A stretch of DNA of 64,000 bases. It comes from Serinus canaria (taxonomy: Eukaryota; Chordata; Aves; Passeriformes; Fringillidae). Below, piece after piece: positions 34,334 to 47,094 of this stretch (the stretch's first letter is position 1; every line of letters starts with the position of its first letter). The DNA lies in assembly GCF_022539315.1 (NCBI RefSeq), contig NC_066337.1, positions 3,243,234 through 3,307,233 on the forward strand. Reading direction: 5' to 3'. Under the pieces are notes generated by a model. It had not been told where the DNA came from and did not search any database. It saw only the letters and a program-made list of their open reading frames with translations. The position numbers and the translations under genes were made by a program.

Positions 34334-37300
34334 GTGCAGCTGCTGGACAGAAAGTCTGGAAATCCAAGCACGAACACCAAATATGTCTGCAAGACTCAGG
34401 GAAAAATTTTAATTTTGGAAACTGGCAAAAGATTTGAGATAGCTGGAGAACAATCAGCGCTTCCCTCCGTGCCTGGAGGGACTGACAAACTTTGCATAAA
34501 CAATTTTCTTTCCCTCTGATGTGGAAAAGCTGCCATGGAGCAGTGGGAGAGGCCGACGCTGGTCCCCAGTGACTTGGGGAAGCCAAGCCCAGAAGGATTC
34601 CTTGGGAAATGACATTAATGGCCAGAGCAGCAGGGTGGGGGGAATGCAATGGGAGAGGGGGAAGCAGCAGCTCTGATCTCTGAGCCAGGGATCCTCTGCT
34701 GCTTCCTAATCATGAACTCTCAACCTGGGCACCCTGACCTCGCAGGAAAAGGTATTTCCCTGCCAAGTTAATTGCCATCCACAGAAAACAGAGTGGGGGG
34801 GTGGGGGTAGAAATAATCCCTTTTCCAGGCAAACCCCCCAGACTGCACCATCCCGAGACAAGCACCAGCACTAGAATATTAATGTGGTGGAGGATGCTGT
34901 CCACCTCAGCCAGGCACCAGCTCCAGCACAGCACAGAGATACCAGGAGCTCAATTTGTGTTTGCCTGAGCCAAGGAGAAAATCTAATTAAACATGGCGTG
35001 GGGGCTTGGAGGAGCTGGGGATGGGGCAGGAATATAAAGCATGGCTGCTTCCTGCAGATCAGAGGGCAATATTAATAAACCCACGGAGGGGGACTGTGGG
35101 ATCAGCTGGTAATATTGATAAATGTAAAGCAAAGACAAAGCAGCCTGGGAATATTGGATGGTAAAGCTGATAAAAAGACAAGCAGGGATGCAGGCAGCCC
35201 TGTCGTCCTGCTGGAATGAGCAGTGCAGCTTCCCAGTGGGATGGCACCGAGCATCCCAACAGCCCCCAGCTGGGGCTGGGGGAATCATGGCCTCATGGGC
35301 CTCTACATCTATTCCTGGGACCCAAAATGTGCAGCCCCAGAGCAGCACAGCTGCCCTGCACACCCCAGAGCCAGGTCAGGGTGGGAAGAGGCTGTGGAGA
35401 CACAGGCACAGCATCTTGGATTCAGCCTGGGAGCTGGGGAAGCACTGGGGATGGCAAGCAGGGACACAGCAGTGGGAGAGCACAGCGGGGTGGGCTGGGG
35501 GCACAGAGCCCTGGAGGAGCTCCCTGCTTGCTCCACCAGCTGCAGGGATTGCTGTGGATGCAGCAGGGATGGGGCAGAGGGCATGGCACAGCTCCCTGCA
35601 GCTCCCCATTACCTGCAGCCTTCATCTGGAGCATGAGGTGAGAGTTTCTTTCCTTCCACCCTCGGCAGAGTGACCTTGAGTGTCCCCAAAGCCCCTGGTG
35701 TGGGACTGTGCCTCCCCAGCTGAGCACCCAGCACTCCCCACCCCTGCCAGCAGCACACGAGCCAGGGCATCAAAAAGAGCCACTGAGTGTGTTTTAAATA
35801 AAAGATCTCATCTTTCAGAGCTATTGGAGTGATGATTTAAACATGAAGTCAAAGGCAGTAATGGTGTTGTCAGAGCCGTGGCGGTAAATCCAATCAATAA
35901 TTCACTGATAGCAGAAACTCCAGCCAGACCTACCTGTGGAGGGCACAGAGCCTCCCCCTGCAGCATCCCCTGCATCCCCTCACCTCCCTCCAGCTCCTGC
36001 CAGCAGAGGTTTGGCTCCCAGTGGGGCTGGGAGAGAGCCAGGAGCCAATCTGGGGCTCCATAGGAGGGGAATGCTGCCTGGCTCAGGGAGGTGAAACAAA
36101 TTTGTTACCTGGGGACAGGTGTTCAAAATGCTGGGAGCACCTCGGCTCTGATTGCAGCTCAAGGCATTTTCTCAGCCCCTGCACCCTTGGAGAGAGTCCA
36201 AACTGCCCTCAGGAAATGTCAACTGTCCTTGAGAGGCTTAAAAGCACTGCCAGGGGACTGTGCCCCAGGCCATCAGCACGGCTGGGCTGCCCACCTGCAC
36301 TGGGGGGACTGGGGATACCGGGGACTCACAGCTGCCATGCACACCAGTGCCATCCTCCCCCAGCCCAGGGAGCATCCCTGTGGCCCACACAGCCTGGGTG
36401 AGCTCCAGCAGCATCATTCTGATGCCTTAGGAGTTCAGCTTTTCTATTTTCCATCTGTTTGTAACCCTGCAGTTCTTTACTGCAGAACCCCAAACCCCAC
36501 ACTCAGTGGGAGCTGCTGCTTCCCCATTTGGGGCAGACACAACAATTCCTCTCCAGGCCTGGCAGCCAAGGACACCTCACTGCCTCAGGGCCCAGAGATG
36601 GGAACAAAAGGGAGTTGGGGGCAGCAAACTTGGGGTCAATGCCTTCATTAGCTGGAGCTGGAATTGGCAGATTCACCCCCAAAATGCAAATGGACCAAAG
36701 TTATAAAAGTGTGAAACCTGTGACCCATTGTCCATTTTTGGGTGGGTTTTGTCTGCCCTAAATGTCCCTGAAGGCCCATCAATAAATAGATCTGCTTTAT
36801 ATTCTCCTAATTTTGCCTGGCCTCTGTCTTTAGGCAGCCCCAAGGGCATCAATTCAACTGCACAATGCTGACTGAGTCACAGCCCATCCACCCTGAGTGT
36901 GCCCCCTCACTCCCTCTGAAGCAGCGTGGATCAGTTCTCCTGTGCACCCAGCTGGGAGGATTCCTCCTCCTTCCCGCAGGGTTTCACCAAGCCTGGAACA
37001 GAGCTGGAGGGCAGCACCTGGACAGCTCCCCAGCGTCTTCCCACCTGTGCTGGGACCTCAGCAGGGCGGTCCCTGATTCCTGCACCGACAGAGCAAAGGT
37101 GTGCAGGGTCCAGGGCCGCCTCAGCCCCCACTTTTGGGGAGCAGGGATGTGGGAACTGCCTTTCTCTGCATCCCTGCTCCCCCCTGGAGCGGGGTTTAAC
37201 TGGGAAGCCCCAGAGCTGGCACCCCAAAGATGCTGCAGTGCCCTGAGCTGCATCCCTGCTCACCGCGGGGGTTCAGCTGGGAGCGGGCTTTAACCCTGGG

Positions 37301-37449
37301 ACCGACTCTAAGGATGCTGCACGGGCTGAGCCCTGTCCAACGTGCTGAGAGCAGCGCATGTTCCAGCCCCTAAAATCCTTGCAGGGAGGCTGAGGGAGAC
37401 TTGGTGCAGACCCCAGCGCTGGGGGATAGCTCAAGGGCAAGCAGGAGGA

Positions 37450-37473
37450 CGGACAGACAGACAGACAGACAGA
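37450..37473. repeat. (GACA)n microsatellite
   Basis: A short run of about six GACA units (cggacagacagacagacaga) about 140 bp left of the 28-bp minisatellite. Confidence 0.85.
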
Positions 37474-37609
37474 AGCATCCCCTCCACCCCGGCCCTGTGG
37501 GGGACGCACGGAGCACAGCGATGCTGGAGGTGGTCGAGGCAGCCTCCTCTCCCTCGGAGCGCATCTCCAGCGCCGGGAGCTGCCGAGCCGGCACTGCCAC
37601 CTCGTGGCA

Positions 37610-38045
37610 CTGCCACCAGCGAGCCTGGGGAGAGCGGGGCACCGCCACCAGCCTGGGGACAGCGGGGCACCGCCACCAGCCTGGGGACAGGGGGGCACTG
37701 CCACCAGCCTGGGGACAGCAGGGCACGGCCACCAGCCTTGGGATAGCGGGGCACGGCCACCAGCGAGCCTGGGGACAGCGGGGCACCGCCACCAGCCTGG
37801 GGACAGCAGGGCACGGCCACCAGCCTTGGGACAGCAGGGCACGGCTACCAGCCTTGGGACAGCGGGGCACGGCCACCAGCCTTGGGACAGCGGGGCACGG
37901 CCACCAGCCTGGGGACAGCGGGGCACCGCCACCAGCCTGGGGACAGGGGGGCACTGCCACCAGCCTGGGGACAGCGGGGCACGGCCACCAGCCTGGGGAC
38001 AGCGGGGCACGGCCACCAGCCAGCCTGGGGACAGCGGGGCACCGC
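37610..38045. repeat. 28-bp GC-rich minisatellite, about 15 copies
   Basis: The landmark ctgggg/cttggg recurs every 28 bp from 37625 to 38025, with two 32-bp steps where an extra gcga or gcca is present. Each unit contains GGGG-N5-GGGG and gccaccagc. The repeat lacks stop codons on both strands, so open frames of about 350 codons cross it both ways. Their translation cycles through the three frames of one unit and is not a plausible protein. The array ends about 440 bp beyond the proposed IGSF9B polyadenylation site. Confidence 0.95.
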
Positions 38046-38484
38046 ACAGCCCCGGACCCGCTCCATGGCTGCACACAGGCTTCAATATCCTGGGGCTCCT
38101 ACGGGATGAATCAGCAGCAAAAAAAAAGGCAAAAAACTCCAAAGGCAGCAGGTAAAGGGGAGGGGATGAGAAAGGAACAGTGGGAGGGAACAGTAAGGGA
38201 CAGGGCTTACTGTCCATCATCACCCTGCCAGATGGGGTTGGGGCTGTCCCCTTTTCTAATTCCTTGCCCAAAATCAGGACATGAGCATCAGTGTCCATCC
38301 CAGAATCCACCTCAGCCTGGAGCACCAGCTGGGACAAGCTTCAAATCCCAGGGGGACCACACAGCTTGGGATGCTGAGGTCAAAGAACAGCGCAGCATCC
38401 CCCACAAACACCTCTGGGGCAGCCCATCCCCTCCCCACAGCCCCTCCGACCAAATCAATGGCAACAACCGAGCCTTTTTATAGA
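38046..38484. other. Spacer between minisatellite and IGSF9B 3' end
   Basis: There is no gene. In the IGSF9B direction (minus strand) the first 100 bases past the proposed cleavage site contain GT-rich stretches (ggttgttgcc, ctgtggggagggg), as expected of a downstream polyadenylation element. Confidence 0.45.
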
Positions 38485-38510
38485 TATATTTTTTTTAGCA
38501 AATGTTTATT
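38485..38510 (-). terminator. IGSF9B: Proposed distal IGSF9B polyadenylation site
   Basis: On the minus strand a canonical AATAAA lies at 38510-38505, in AT-rich context (tgatataaataaacatttgc). An A-rich stretch 12-20 bases downstream offers cleavage positions, followed by GT-rich sequence. Upstream, AT-rich unique sequence of 3'UTR character runs for hundreds of bases, while the sequence beyond turns into GC-rich intergenic repeats. No transcript evidence is available. Confidence 0.55.
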
Positions 38511-39438
38511 TATATCAAAATACAAAACATTTCTGAAGCAGGGTAATGTTACATGAGGAGCAAGTTAATCGATTCCAAAACCCATCATTCTCCTACAGCA
38601 TGGCTAGTTGTACGTAACATTGCAACACTGCCAGAATTTCTTATAGTGGGTACATTAAAATAAGAAAAAAATCAACTCAAGAAGTCAATCTATGAACATG
38701 CAATGTTACCGGCGATAAATTAAGTACTCAGCAGGCCTTAAAATTCCAACAGGCAGAGACCGAGGGGCCAGCTACTCCCAGTAAGGCAGGGCTTCAAACT
38801 CTCGTTTCTTCCACTTTTTGTTGGCTTATGAGCATTTACTCATTAACTGGCAACAGTCCAAGAGCCAAAAGGACCCAACTTTCTTGGCAGAGTGGGATTA
38901 TTGCTTCGAGCTATCAAAGCAGCCCCAGCTCTCCAGGGGAAGGGCTGGGGGAGGGCTCGCAGGGCAGAGCCAGGGGTCTGCCTCGGCCGAGCACTGCGGA
39001 GGTCGGGCTGAGCTGGAAGATGTGAGATCCCCCGGAGGAGGGGGCTCGGTGGGTAAAACGCCCTCGGAGCCGCCGTGGGGATGCCGGGAGCAGCGGGCAG
39101 CGCTCCCGGCGAGGTCTCGGATCCCTGCCCAGGGCAGGATAGCACCCAGTCGGAAGGAGAGTTTGGGGTGAGGGACCCCCTCTTGTGCCCCTCATCGCAC
39201 GCCTGGGGAGTGATGCTGAAATTTGGCTTTCCCTCCCCGCGGGCCGGGAATTCCGGGGAATGACGATTCCCATCCCGGGGAATTCCAGGGATGCCGATGG
39301 CAGCGCGGCCATCGGTCCCTCCTGCTGGCATTTCCTGGCCTTGGCGGAGGCCGAGAGCAACAATACAGATACAGAGAGATTATAGAGAGAGCGGAATAAG
39401 TTTCGTATAAGGCTTTGGTACAGCACCATCATGTCAGA

Positions 39439-39444
39439 TTTATT
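39439..39444 (-). terminator. IGSF9B: Alternative AATAAA poly(A) signal
   Basis: A canonical AATAAA on the minus strand in AT-rich context (acaaataaatctgac), about 0.9 kb upstream of the proposed distal site in transcript order. It could produce a slightly shorter 3'UTR. Confidence 0.35.
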
Positions 39445-41042
39445 TGTAAATCGTTTACAGAAAAAAAAAGCTTACTGAAAAAATAGTGTTTTGTTTCTCT
39501 TATCTTTTTTTTTTTTTTAATTATTTTTTATTATTATTATTTTCGTCTGAGGAACATACCTGAAAGTTCAAAAATTAACCCTCTAGTTGCCGTCTGGGCT
39601 CCCATCAAATGCTCGTTTTGCTGTGTGCAGTTCCATAATGAAGCTACTTGATCCCAAATCCCACTAAGTTGAGACACAGCCCGCCCAGCTTACAGCAGCC
39701 ACCAGTCACTAAAATCAACACCACAGAAACCCGGCAGCTGATTGCTACTCACTGTTTAGTAAAAATTCAAAAAGAATTAAAAAAAAAAAAAAAAGAACTA
39801 AAACCCTAACAAAACTTCCAAAAAAATAATTAAAAAAAAAAGGTCACGACAAGGAACGTTATGGAACCAGCGGCACTAAAGTTTCTTTTATTGTTATTGT
39901 TATTTAAAAAAGTCAGTTCCACTGGTTACCATTGAAACAGCACCAAAGAGCACCCTAACGTGTGTTATACATCGTAATACTCGACATTCAAGAGATGGAA
40001 ACGAGGTTGGATGGTCTAGTCTTTATATCCAGAGGCAAGAAATTCTTCTTAAAAAGAGGAAAAAGTTGTCCCACGCAACCAGAGAGGCGTTGGGTCTGGA
40101 AGAAAATCCTGCCTTAGGGGAAAACACTATGGGGTTAGGAGGGGATGAAATCAAGAGCTACCTATGGAGGTCTACGAGGGTTCAGAGAGTCTACAAACCT
40201 ATTAAAAGGGGATTAAAAAGTCTGGGCTCCCCTGGAGAGCCAGGGATGCTCCCATGGGAGAGCTGGAGATGCTCCCAGGGGGACCCAGGGCTGCTCCCCG
40301 AGGAGCTGGAGTGCAGGTGTGATCCCCTAATGCCCAAAGGATGAACCTTATGGCAACGTGGGCATTCCCAGGATTTCCAAAGGGCTTCCCCACACGGGAA
40401 ATGCCGAGGGACAAGAGCCTGCACAGATGTGTGGAAGGTCCTGCACCCCCTGGGGCCACGGGAGCATCCCCTGCCTGCCCTGTGCCAGCCCCAGAGAGGG
40501 GAAGAAGGGAAGTTTGGCCTTAAAGTGCATCTGGGAGGGCAAGGAGTGAGTGCCAGCATCTCCCACCGAGCCAGAACCTCCCGAGCAGAGACAGGCGCTT
40601 CCCACAGCTGCCAGCCGAGCAGGAAGAGCCTGGGAGGGGGCAGAAGCAAACCCCCCTGGACAGCAAGTTCCAGGCAGGTGCACATGGATGGAGGCAGCAG
40701 GGATGGTGTCCAAAAAAACCAAACCAAAGAAACCACGGGAAGCAGGACGATGCTGTGGGAGCCACCACCCCTGAGGGCAGAGAGGGGCAGCTCCTGATGT
40801 GTCTGTTTGGCATCCAGAGGGTTAACGGTACTGTGGGAAGTGTGCTTTGTAAACATTTCTAGCTTTCCTTTGCCTGTTTTTTTTCTGTAAGTGATTCCAG
40901 GGGAGATGGGGAAAGGAGAAAGCTGCCCGCCCCCCTGCCCACCCCCAGCAATACCCAAAGCCCCACCGGGGGGGGGCAAGGCAGCCCCCCAGCCCGGACA
41001 CCGAGCGGTGAGAAATCTCATCCCTTCTCTTTCTCCTGACAT

Positions 41043-41073
<31 letters not shown>

Positions 41074-41732
41074 GGACGTTTGTTTGTTTTTTTTAACATA
41101 TAAAATACTCACTTATGTATTCACCGCTAATAAATGCAAGTTAGTCCCACCAAACATGCTTTGCTTCGATATCAAGAATTGGTGCTGAACAAATCTCGGC
41201 TGGATATTTAGAAACATCCCCCACCCCAGCCCCCCCGACCCGACGAAGAAGAGAGAGAAATATCATGGAAAATACAGGTGACACCTACAGAGGACACGGG
41301 GCTGCTGCGAGGGGCCAGCTCCTGGGAGTGCCTCAGCCATGGGGACACGGCATGACCACGCTGAGGGACCTCTGCCTGCTCTGGAGGGGTGTAAGCACTC
41401 CAGGGCTGTGCCACTGTCCCCTCAGGGACATCTGAGCCCAAACAACAGCACCTGGACCCCCCCAGAGCCCAGGATTGTGGGACACAGGCTGAGGGGAGCG
41501 AAGTCCCGGTCGCCACAGCCCAAAGACAATCCCCAAATCGTGCCCTAGCGAAGGCAGAGGGGTGGTTTGCAGCTCCCTGGCATTGCTCAGTCCCAAACTG
41601 GCTCCTTGTCCTCCCACGGCCCAGGGGGAAGGGGGCAGGGATCCGGCGGGTCTGTACTGCCCTGCAGGAAAAGCCCCAAATATCCCCAGCACATCCCCCA
41701 CCGTGCCAGGGCTCGATGCCACCTCAGCCATT

Positions 41733-42055
41733 GGGACAGGGAGAGCCCCAGATCCCATCCACAGGGACAGGGAGAGCCCCAGATCACATCCACAGGGACA
41801 GCCCCAGATCCCATCTATCCAGGCAGGGAGAGCCTCACAGCCCATCCATAGGGACAGGGAGAGCCCCAGATCCCATCCACAGGGACAGGGAGAGCCCCAG
41901 ATCCCATCCATAGGGACAGGGAGAGCCCCTGATCCCATCCAGAGGGACAGGGAGAGCCCCACAGCCCATCCAGAGGGACATGGGGAGCCCCTCACCTCAT
42001 CCAGGCAGGGAGAGCTTCAAATCCCACCCATTCAGGCAGAGAGAGCCCCAGATCC
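41733..42055. repeat. 31-bp minisatellite inside the proposed 3'UTR
   Basis: About eleven copies of a unit built on gggacagggagagccccaga plus tcccatccaca, spaced 31 bp (starts 41733, 41764 and 41795, then 41850 to 41974 regularly). Some copies are truncated or have ccaggcaggg in place of the GGGACAGGG start. If the UTR extent is right, the repeat is transcribed in IGSF9B mRNA as a CU-rich array. Confidence 0.9.
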
Positions 42056-42648
42056 TGCCCCAGTGGACCCCACAGCACCAAGAAGCCCCAGGACTCTCCT
42101 GGACAGGTACTGACATTCCCTACGGAGCAGGTTCCCCGCTCCAGCCGGGTGCAGGGACCTGGAGAATCCCACTGTGGCCACCTGGGTGGCTCTGAGGGGC
42201 TCCACCAACTGCAGGAGGGTTTCAGAAACCCTCGAGGTTTATGAGGACAGCAAAGACAGGTGACCAGGGAGGCAGCAGCGTGGGGACCCTGTCCCCACAG
42301 CGTGTCCCCACCCTGTGCCACCCCCCCAGGATGATGCTCCTGTGAGCTGAAATTTGTCTTTTTTCTCTAAGAAAAAAAAGCCCAAGACAGCCCTCAGTGG
42401 AAGCACCACCTCGCCACGGCCCTGGGCAAGCTGGCAGGAAGCCCAGGCTTCCCCATCCTGGGATTTTGTCCCTTTTTAGTGTTTTTCCCTACTGAAACAG
42501 CAAACAGTGGTGATGCTGGGCCCGGAGAGGGCGGATCCCCCGGAGCACTGCAAGCCCCCCAGCCTGGCCCAGCCCTCCTCTCCCTCGCCACTGTATTGCT
42601 CAAACAGCACTAGGCATGGATACAAAAATAAAACAGCTATGTGACTTA

Positions 42649-42700
42649 GATATATATAATTTTATATATATATTTATATATATTTGTATATATATTTTTG
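42649..42700. repeat. (TA)n-rich tract
   Basis: Imperfect TATATA/TTTATA repeats of about 50 bp within the proposed 3'UTR. Confidence 0.85.
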
Positions 42701-42911
42701 TCTATTTATAGGTGGATGGAGAAGCAGAGAAGCTGAAGCGCAATATAATGTAAAAATACTCGCTCTGCTCCTGCTGTTGAGACTCTCCCCACCTCTGACA
42801 GCCTCTCTCATGCTGCACAGTAGTTTCTGACACCTATTACTAACGAATTATTTTAAATATTTATTCTCCCCCCCTTCTAAAATAGAGAGTAAATATATAT
42901 TTGTTTAATTT

Positions 42912-42919
42912 TATATACA
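42912..42919 (-). promoter_or_regulatory. Pumilio-type site in the 3'UTR
   Basis: The minus strand reads TGTATATA, a perfect match to the Pumilio recognition element UGUANAUA, in AT-rich UTR context. Pumilio proteins repress or relocalise neuronal mRNAs, which suits IGSF9B biology, but one 8-mer in 10 kb can arise by chance. Confidence 0.3.
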
Positions 42920-45900
42920 ATGCGGTTTCAATACACCAATATCATTTCTTTAGATAGAGATACTGGGGCTCATTTCTCAAGTCTTTTTTTTTTGTGTGTT
43001 TTATTTTCATCTAAGTGCTGGGGGGGGAGTGGGTGGAAATCCAAGGAGCTTTCAGACCCAGGAAGATGGGCACCCTCTTTTGCAGCCCTGCAACCTCAGG
43101 AGAACAAGAATAAAAGCCCTCCTGGGAGAGAAAGTGTCATTTTGATGGTAAATATAAAATCTGGGCAAACTGTCCTCCATGGGGGATGCCAGCCCCTCCA
43201 TGCTGCATTTCCCACCCCACTGCAACCAGTACAAAAATCCTTATCTACCTCTACAGCACATGCTTGCCTCATCCAACACCCCAAGCCTGGACCAGCCCCT
43301 CTCCCTGCCCACCCCCTCCCCAGGTCCTTCCTCCATCCATGCACATATCAAAAGTCAGCCAGAGCCCCAGGACTGGGGATGCTCATCCTGCTGTCACGCA
43401 ATGCTGAGGAAAAGAGCTCAGCCAGCTGTGCCAAAACACCCAAAATTGGGGAAAACAGGCAAACACGGCTCCCTCTCATCCCAGTCACCCAGGCAGGGGA
43501 ACAGGCTCCCATCTCCCGTCCCCTCCCACAACCACACTGGTCCTCCCTGCTTGGGGATGTGCCAGCTGATGGAAATTGAATGCAATATTAAGTTTCTTCT
43601 TTTGCTGGCACCAGTGTTGCCAAATCTGGTCGCTGCTTCCCAGCCCTCAGTTCCTGGATCAAGCATTCCCTGACAGATCTCTAACGGGAACAACTGCACT
43701 TCCCACCTCTCCTTCCCACAAACATGGGCAGAGAGGAGTCAAGACACTCAAAAACAGAAAAAAAACCCCAAAAATAATTAAGCTGAAGGGGCAAAATGGG
43801 AGTAAATATCCTGCTTTCTGTAAGGGCTACCCTGTGCCCAAACAGCACAGGGATGGCTCTGGGAGAGGAGTGGGATCCAGCCTGAATCCAGCTGCCCCTG
43901 TGCCTGGGGTCAGTACCAGCTCTGGCTTCACTGGTGACCAAATCCCCTCTCTGCCTCAGATCCTCAAAGTCCTGCTAATGAGGTTTAAAATAAAAACACA
44001 CTGTCAAGAACATTTTGTCCCTCCCAGGAATCACTGCTGGGGCTGGCTGGCACAGCCAGTGCTGCATTCCTCAGCTCAGGGGACAAATTTAGCTGTATCC
44101 CTCTCTCATCCCTTCTGACTCACGCTTCTCTGGGAAGAACAGACGCAAAGCAAAATGCTTTCACACGAGTAACCAGAGAGCAGCATCTAGAGGGACTTGA
44201 GGGAAGGGTTTTTGCGTGGTGCAGCTTTTTCTTTAAGCAATGGCACCAGAGCTGAGGCAATGTGACATCCCCCCCCATGTCGTGTCCCGTGTCACGCCCC
44301 ACGTGCCTCAGACACGCAGAGCACAGGACCTGTCCCTCCTGCTCCTCCATCTCACGGCCCAGGGGTGAGGCACAGACCATGAACAAAGCAAAGCTAAAAA
44401 CTGGGGATGAAATAAAGAAACAGAGCAATTGTTGTGTGCAGCAGGGCCACAGCGCAGCTCACACCAGCACCTCTCCATCCCCACATTCCCCTCAGGCTGC
44501 AGCTGCTCCCAGCCCCTTCCCAGCTTTGCCCATCCTGATCCCCCGCTCCAGCACAGCTCTAAACTCTCCCCATGACACACACATACCCCGACATGCAAAT
44601 CTACTGAATTCTGCAAACCTATCTACCTTTGTCCTACTCTTCTCTATCTATTTATATCTCATATGTACAGTGGGTTTTACTCCGGTTCCTTGAGAAGATT
44701 TCCTTCCAAAAAAGCCCTGACTTCAGTCCGGGGCTGCAGCGAGCCCATGTGGGACATGTGGAAATCCCTGAAGGTCCAGCCTCATGGAAAAATACCTCCA
44801 GACAAGAGCTACAGCTGAAACCAACCCAAAACTCCGAGAACTCCCAAATCCACGTCACTGCCTGAAGCAGGAAGAGAAACCAAAATGCCAGGCAGATTTT
44901 GTCCTAATACAGACAGTAAGGTGGGAGCAGCAATGAGTCTGGAATGTGTGCCATGTCTGGATGCCACCAGACATGACTAAGCCCTGCCAGGACCATGCCT
45001 GGGCTGCTGATTCCATATCCAATGTCCTTAACACTCCCAGAGGTAGGTACAGCAAGCTGTTCTTCCCTTTATATGCCCTTTACATTTCTATATCCAAACA
45101 GCATCACCTCCAGCCTTCCTCCAAAGCAGGTGGCACTGAGCCAGCTGACAAGGTGACAGACACCAGATGAACAGCCTGGAGTCCCCCAGTGCCCCAAAGC
45201 AGCCTCCAAGTCACAGGTGACCAGCACAGGGGAGCAGGAATGAGAATCCTCCCAGGAAAAGCATCCTCAGCTCACACAGACCCCCTGGGGGCTCACAGAG
45301 ACCTCTCAGCTCAGGGGGCAGAGTGCAAACCATGCCAAAGTTCAGACTGGGAAGGGGCCCTGGGACCTTGCAGCTCCCCCCTCCCACAAACTCATTGCTC
45401 CCTGTGCCTGTGGGTGCTGTTAGTAGCAGGCACAGAAACGGGGCCCCACAAACAAGCCCTGAACGCTCCCTCTCCCACCCTTACACTAACTTGCATTTCC
45501 CTTCACATCAACACTGCAGAACCAAAACGCTGCTGGGGCTGCACAGCAAAGTCACCTTCCAAACACGTGGATGAGAGCTCAGCAAGTCCTGCTGGAAAAG
45601 CAGGCAAAGCACTTTCCCTGCCCTTTTTCCCTTCCTGCTCCAGGACTCATTGTTGGACTGCAAGGGGCAGCACCTCAGGAGCACCCCTCTTCCACAGGAT
45701 CCCAGGAGCATCCTGTACCCACCTCTCCATGTCACCTCCCCCAGTTCAGGGTACCCCAGTCCTGCAACCCCCAAGGTGGCATGAAACCAGTGCTGGAGCA
45801 TCCCCACCATGGCCACCTTGCAGGGAGAATCATAGCAAGGACCCCCCAAAACTGGGCTGGAACCCCTGCACTGACACCCCAGCAGAGCCCAGGGACAATA

Positions 45901-47069
45901 TCCTTGTGATTCAGAGGAATTTCTTCATCGTGGGCCAGATTTGCCAAGGGACCTAATGGAACATCATGTTCACAATGTGAAAGGAGGAATTGTACAGTTA
46001 CTGATACAGAAAGAGCCATCTACCTCAGACCAGCTTAGAAAATAAGAGAGTTTGGCCCAGGAAGATAAAAATCAAGATATATTTTGCAGCATGAAAGGAA
46101 AGAAAAAAAAAATAAAAATGAAGAAGCAGCAGCAGCAGCGACAGCAGCTGTGTTTGCAAACCACCAAAGCGACACGGAGTTCAAACGGGGGTGAAATGGG
46201 GGAAGTGTTTGGCATCGTCTGACACGGCTTCGATGTTTCCAGGTCCACGGAAGGAGAGAGGAGCAACCCTGAAGGGCATGGAAACCAGAGGGTTTGGAGA
46301 AGCGAGGAGGTTGCCAAAGCAAGAGGCGAGCCAGTCAGCCAAAGCACGGCCCGAGTCTATCGGAAGGTAACTCGGTCTAGCAGGGAAAGGAGTTAAGGAT
46401 GGTTTTAGGGAGGAGCTGCTTCCACGAGGCGCCCGGGCGGGATTTCCCACTCCAGCAGCGTGGCAGGTACACGGCTGAAAGAGAGAGGGCTGCAGCTCCA
46501 GCCTCTAAAGGTCGAAGACCATGAAAAGCCCAGTGGCTCAAAACACCTGCAAAAGGAAAACAAATCTCAAAAGACTGACCCAGCAAGCCAGCATGCTCTG
46601 TCAACCTGCCCTGCACTCCAAGTCCTCTAGAGCTCCTTAAGATAGGATGGGGCATAGTCCTGAGGTAGAAACCTCAAGAGCCTGAAGACAGCGCCTGGCC
46701 CATCCGAACGGGTGTCGTAAATCGTTTGGAAAGCACTCAAATGGAAAAGCAACCCTCTGTTCCAGAGGCTGAGGCAATGAGAGCAAAAGGAAGAGCAAGT
46801 TGGCCACAGCACAGGTAGCACAGAGCCTCCACGCCTCCCCCGGCCCCGAGGGTCACCTGTCCATCAGGAGCAGCCCGGCTGGAGTGACCGGTGAGCTGAA
46901 GTTGGCCAAGCCAGGCAGAGTTTTCCCCGCTGCCGAGCGGGAGAATGGCATTAAATCAATTCAGATCCGAGCAGGTTCTAGGGAAAAACCCTAAAAACAC
47001 ACCCAAAGAAAAGAAATTCGCCGTCATACTGTTAGCAAGGTTGAGTTCTCACTCTGAGAGTTGAGGTTC

Positions 47070-47094
47070 TTACGTCAGGTCACTCGTCACGTCA
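47070..47094. promoter_or_regulatory. Pair of CRE-like octamers
   Basis: TTACGTCA (47070-47077) and TCACGTCA (47087-47094) each differ by one base from the palindromic CRE TGACGTCA and are 17 bp apart in the same orientation. CpG-containing octamers are rare, so a close pair is unlikely by chance. Location within the proposed 3'UTR makes their role unclear. Confidence 0.3.

Noticed and set aside
37273..38483. Open frames of about 355 codons on each strand
   Set aside because: They are produced by the 28-bp minisatellite. Their repeats cycle through the three reading frames of the same unit, as chance open frames do.
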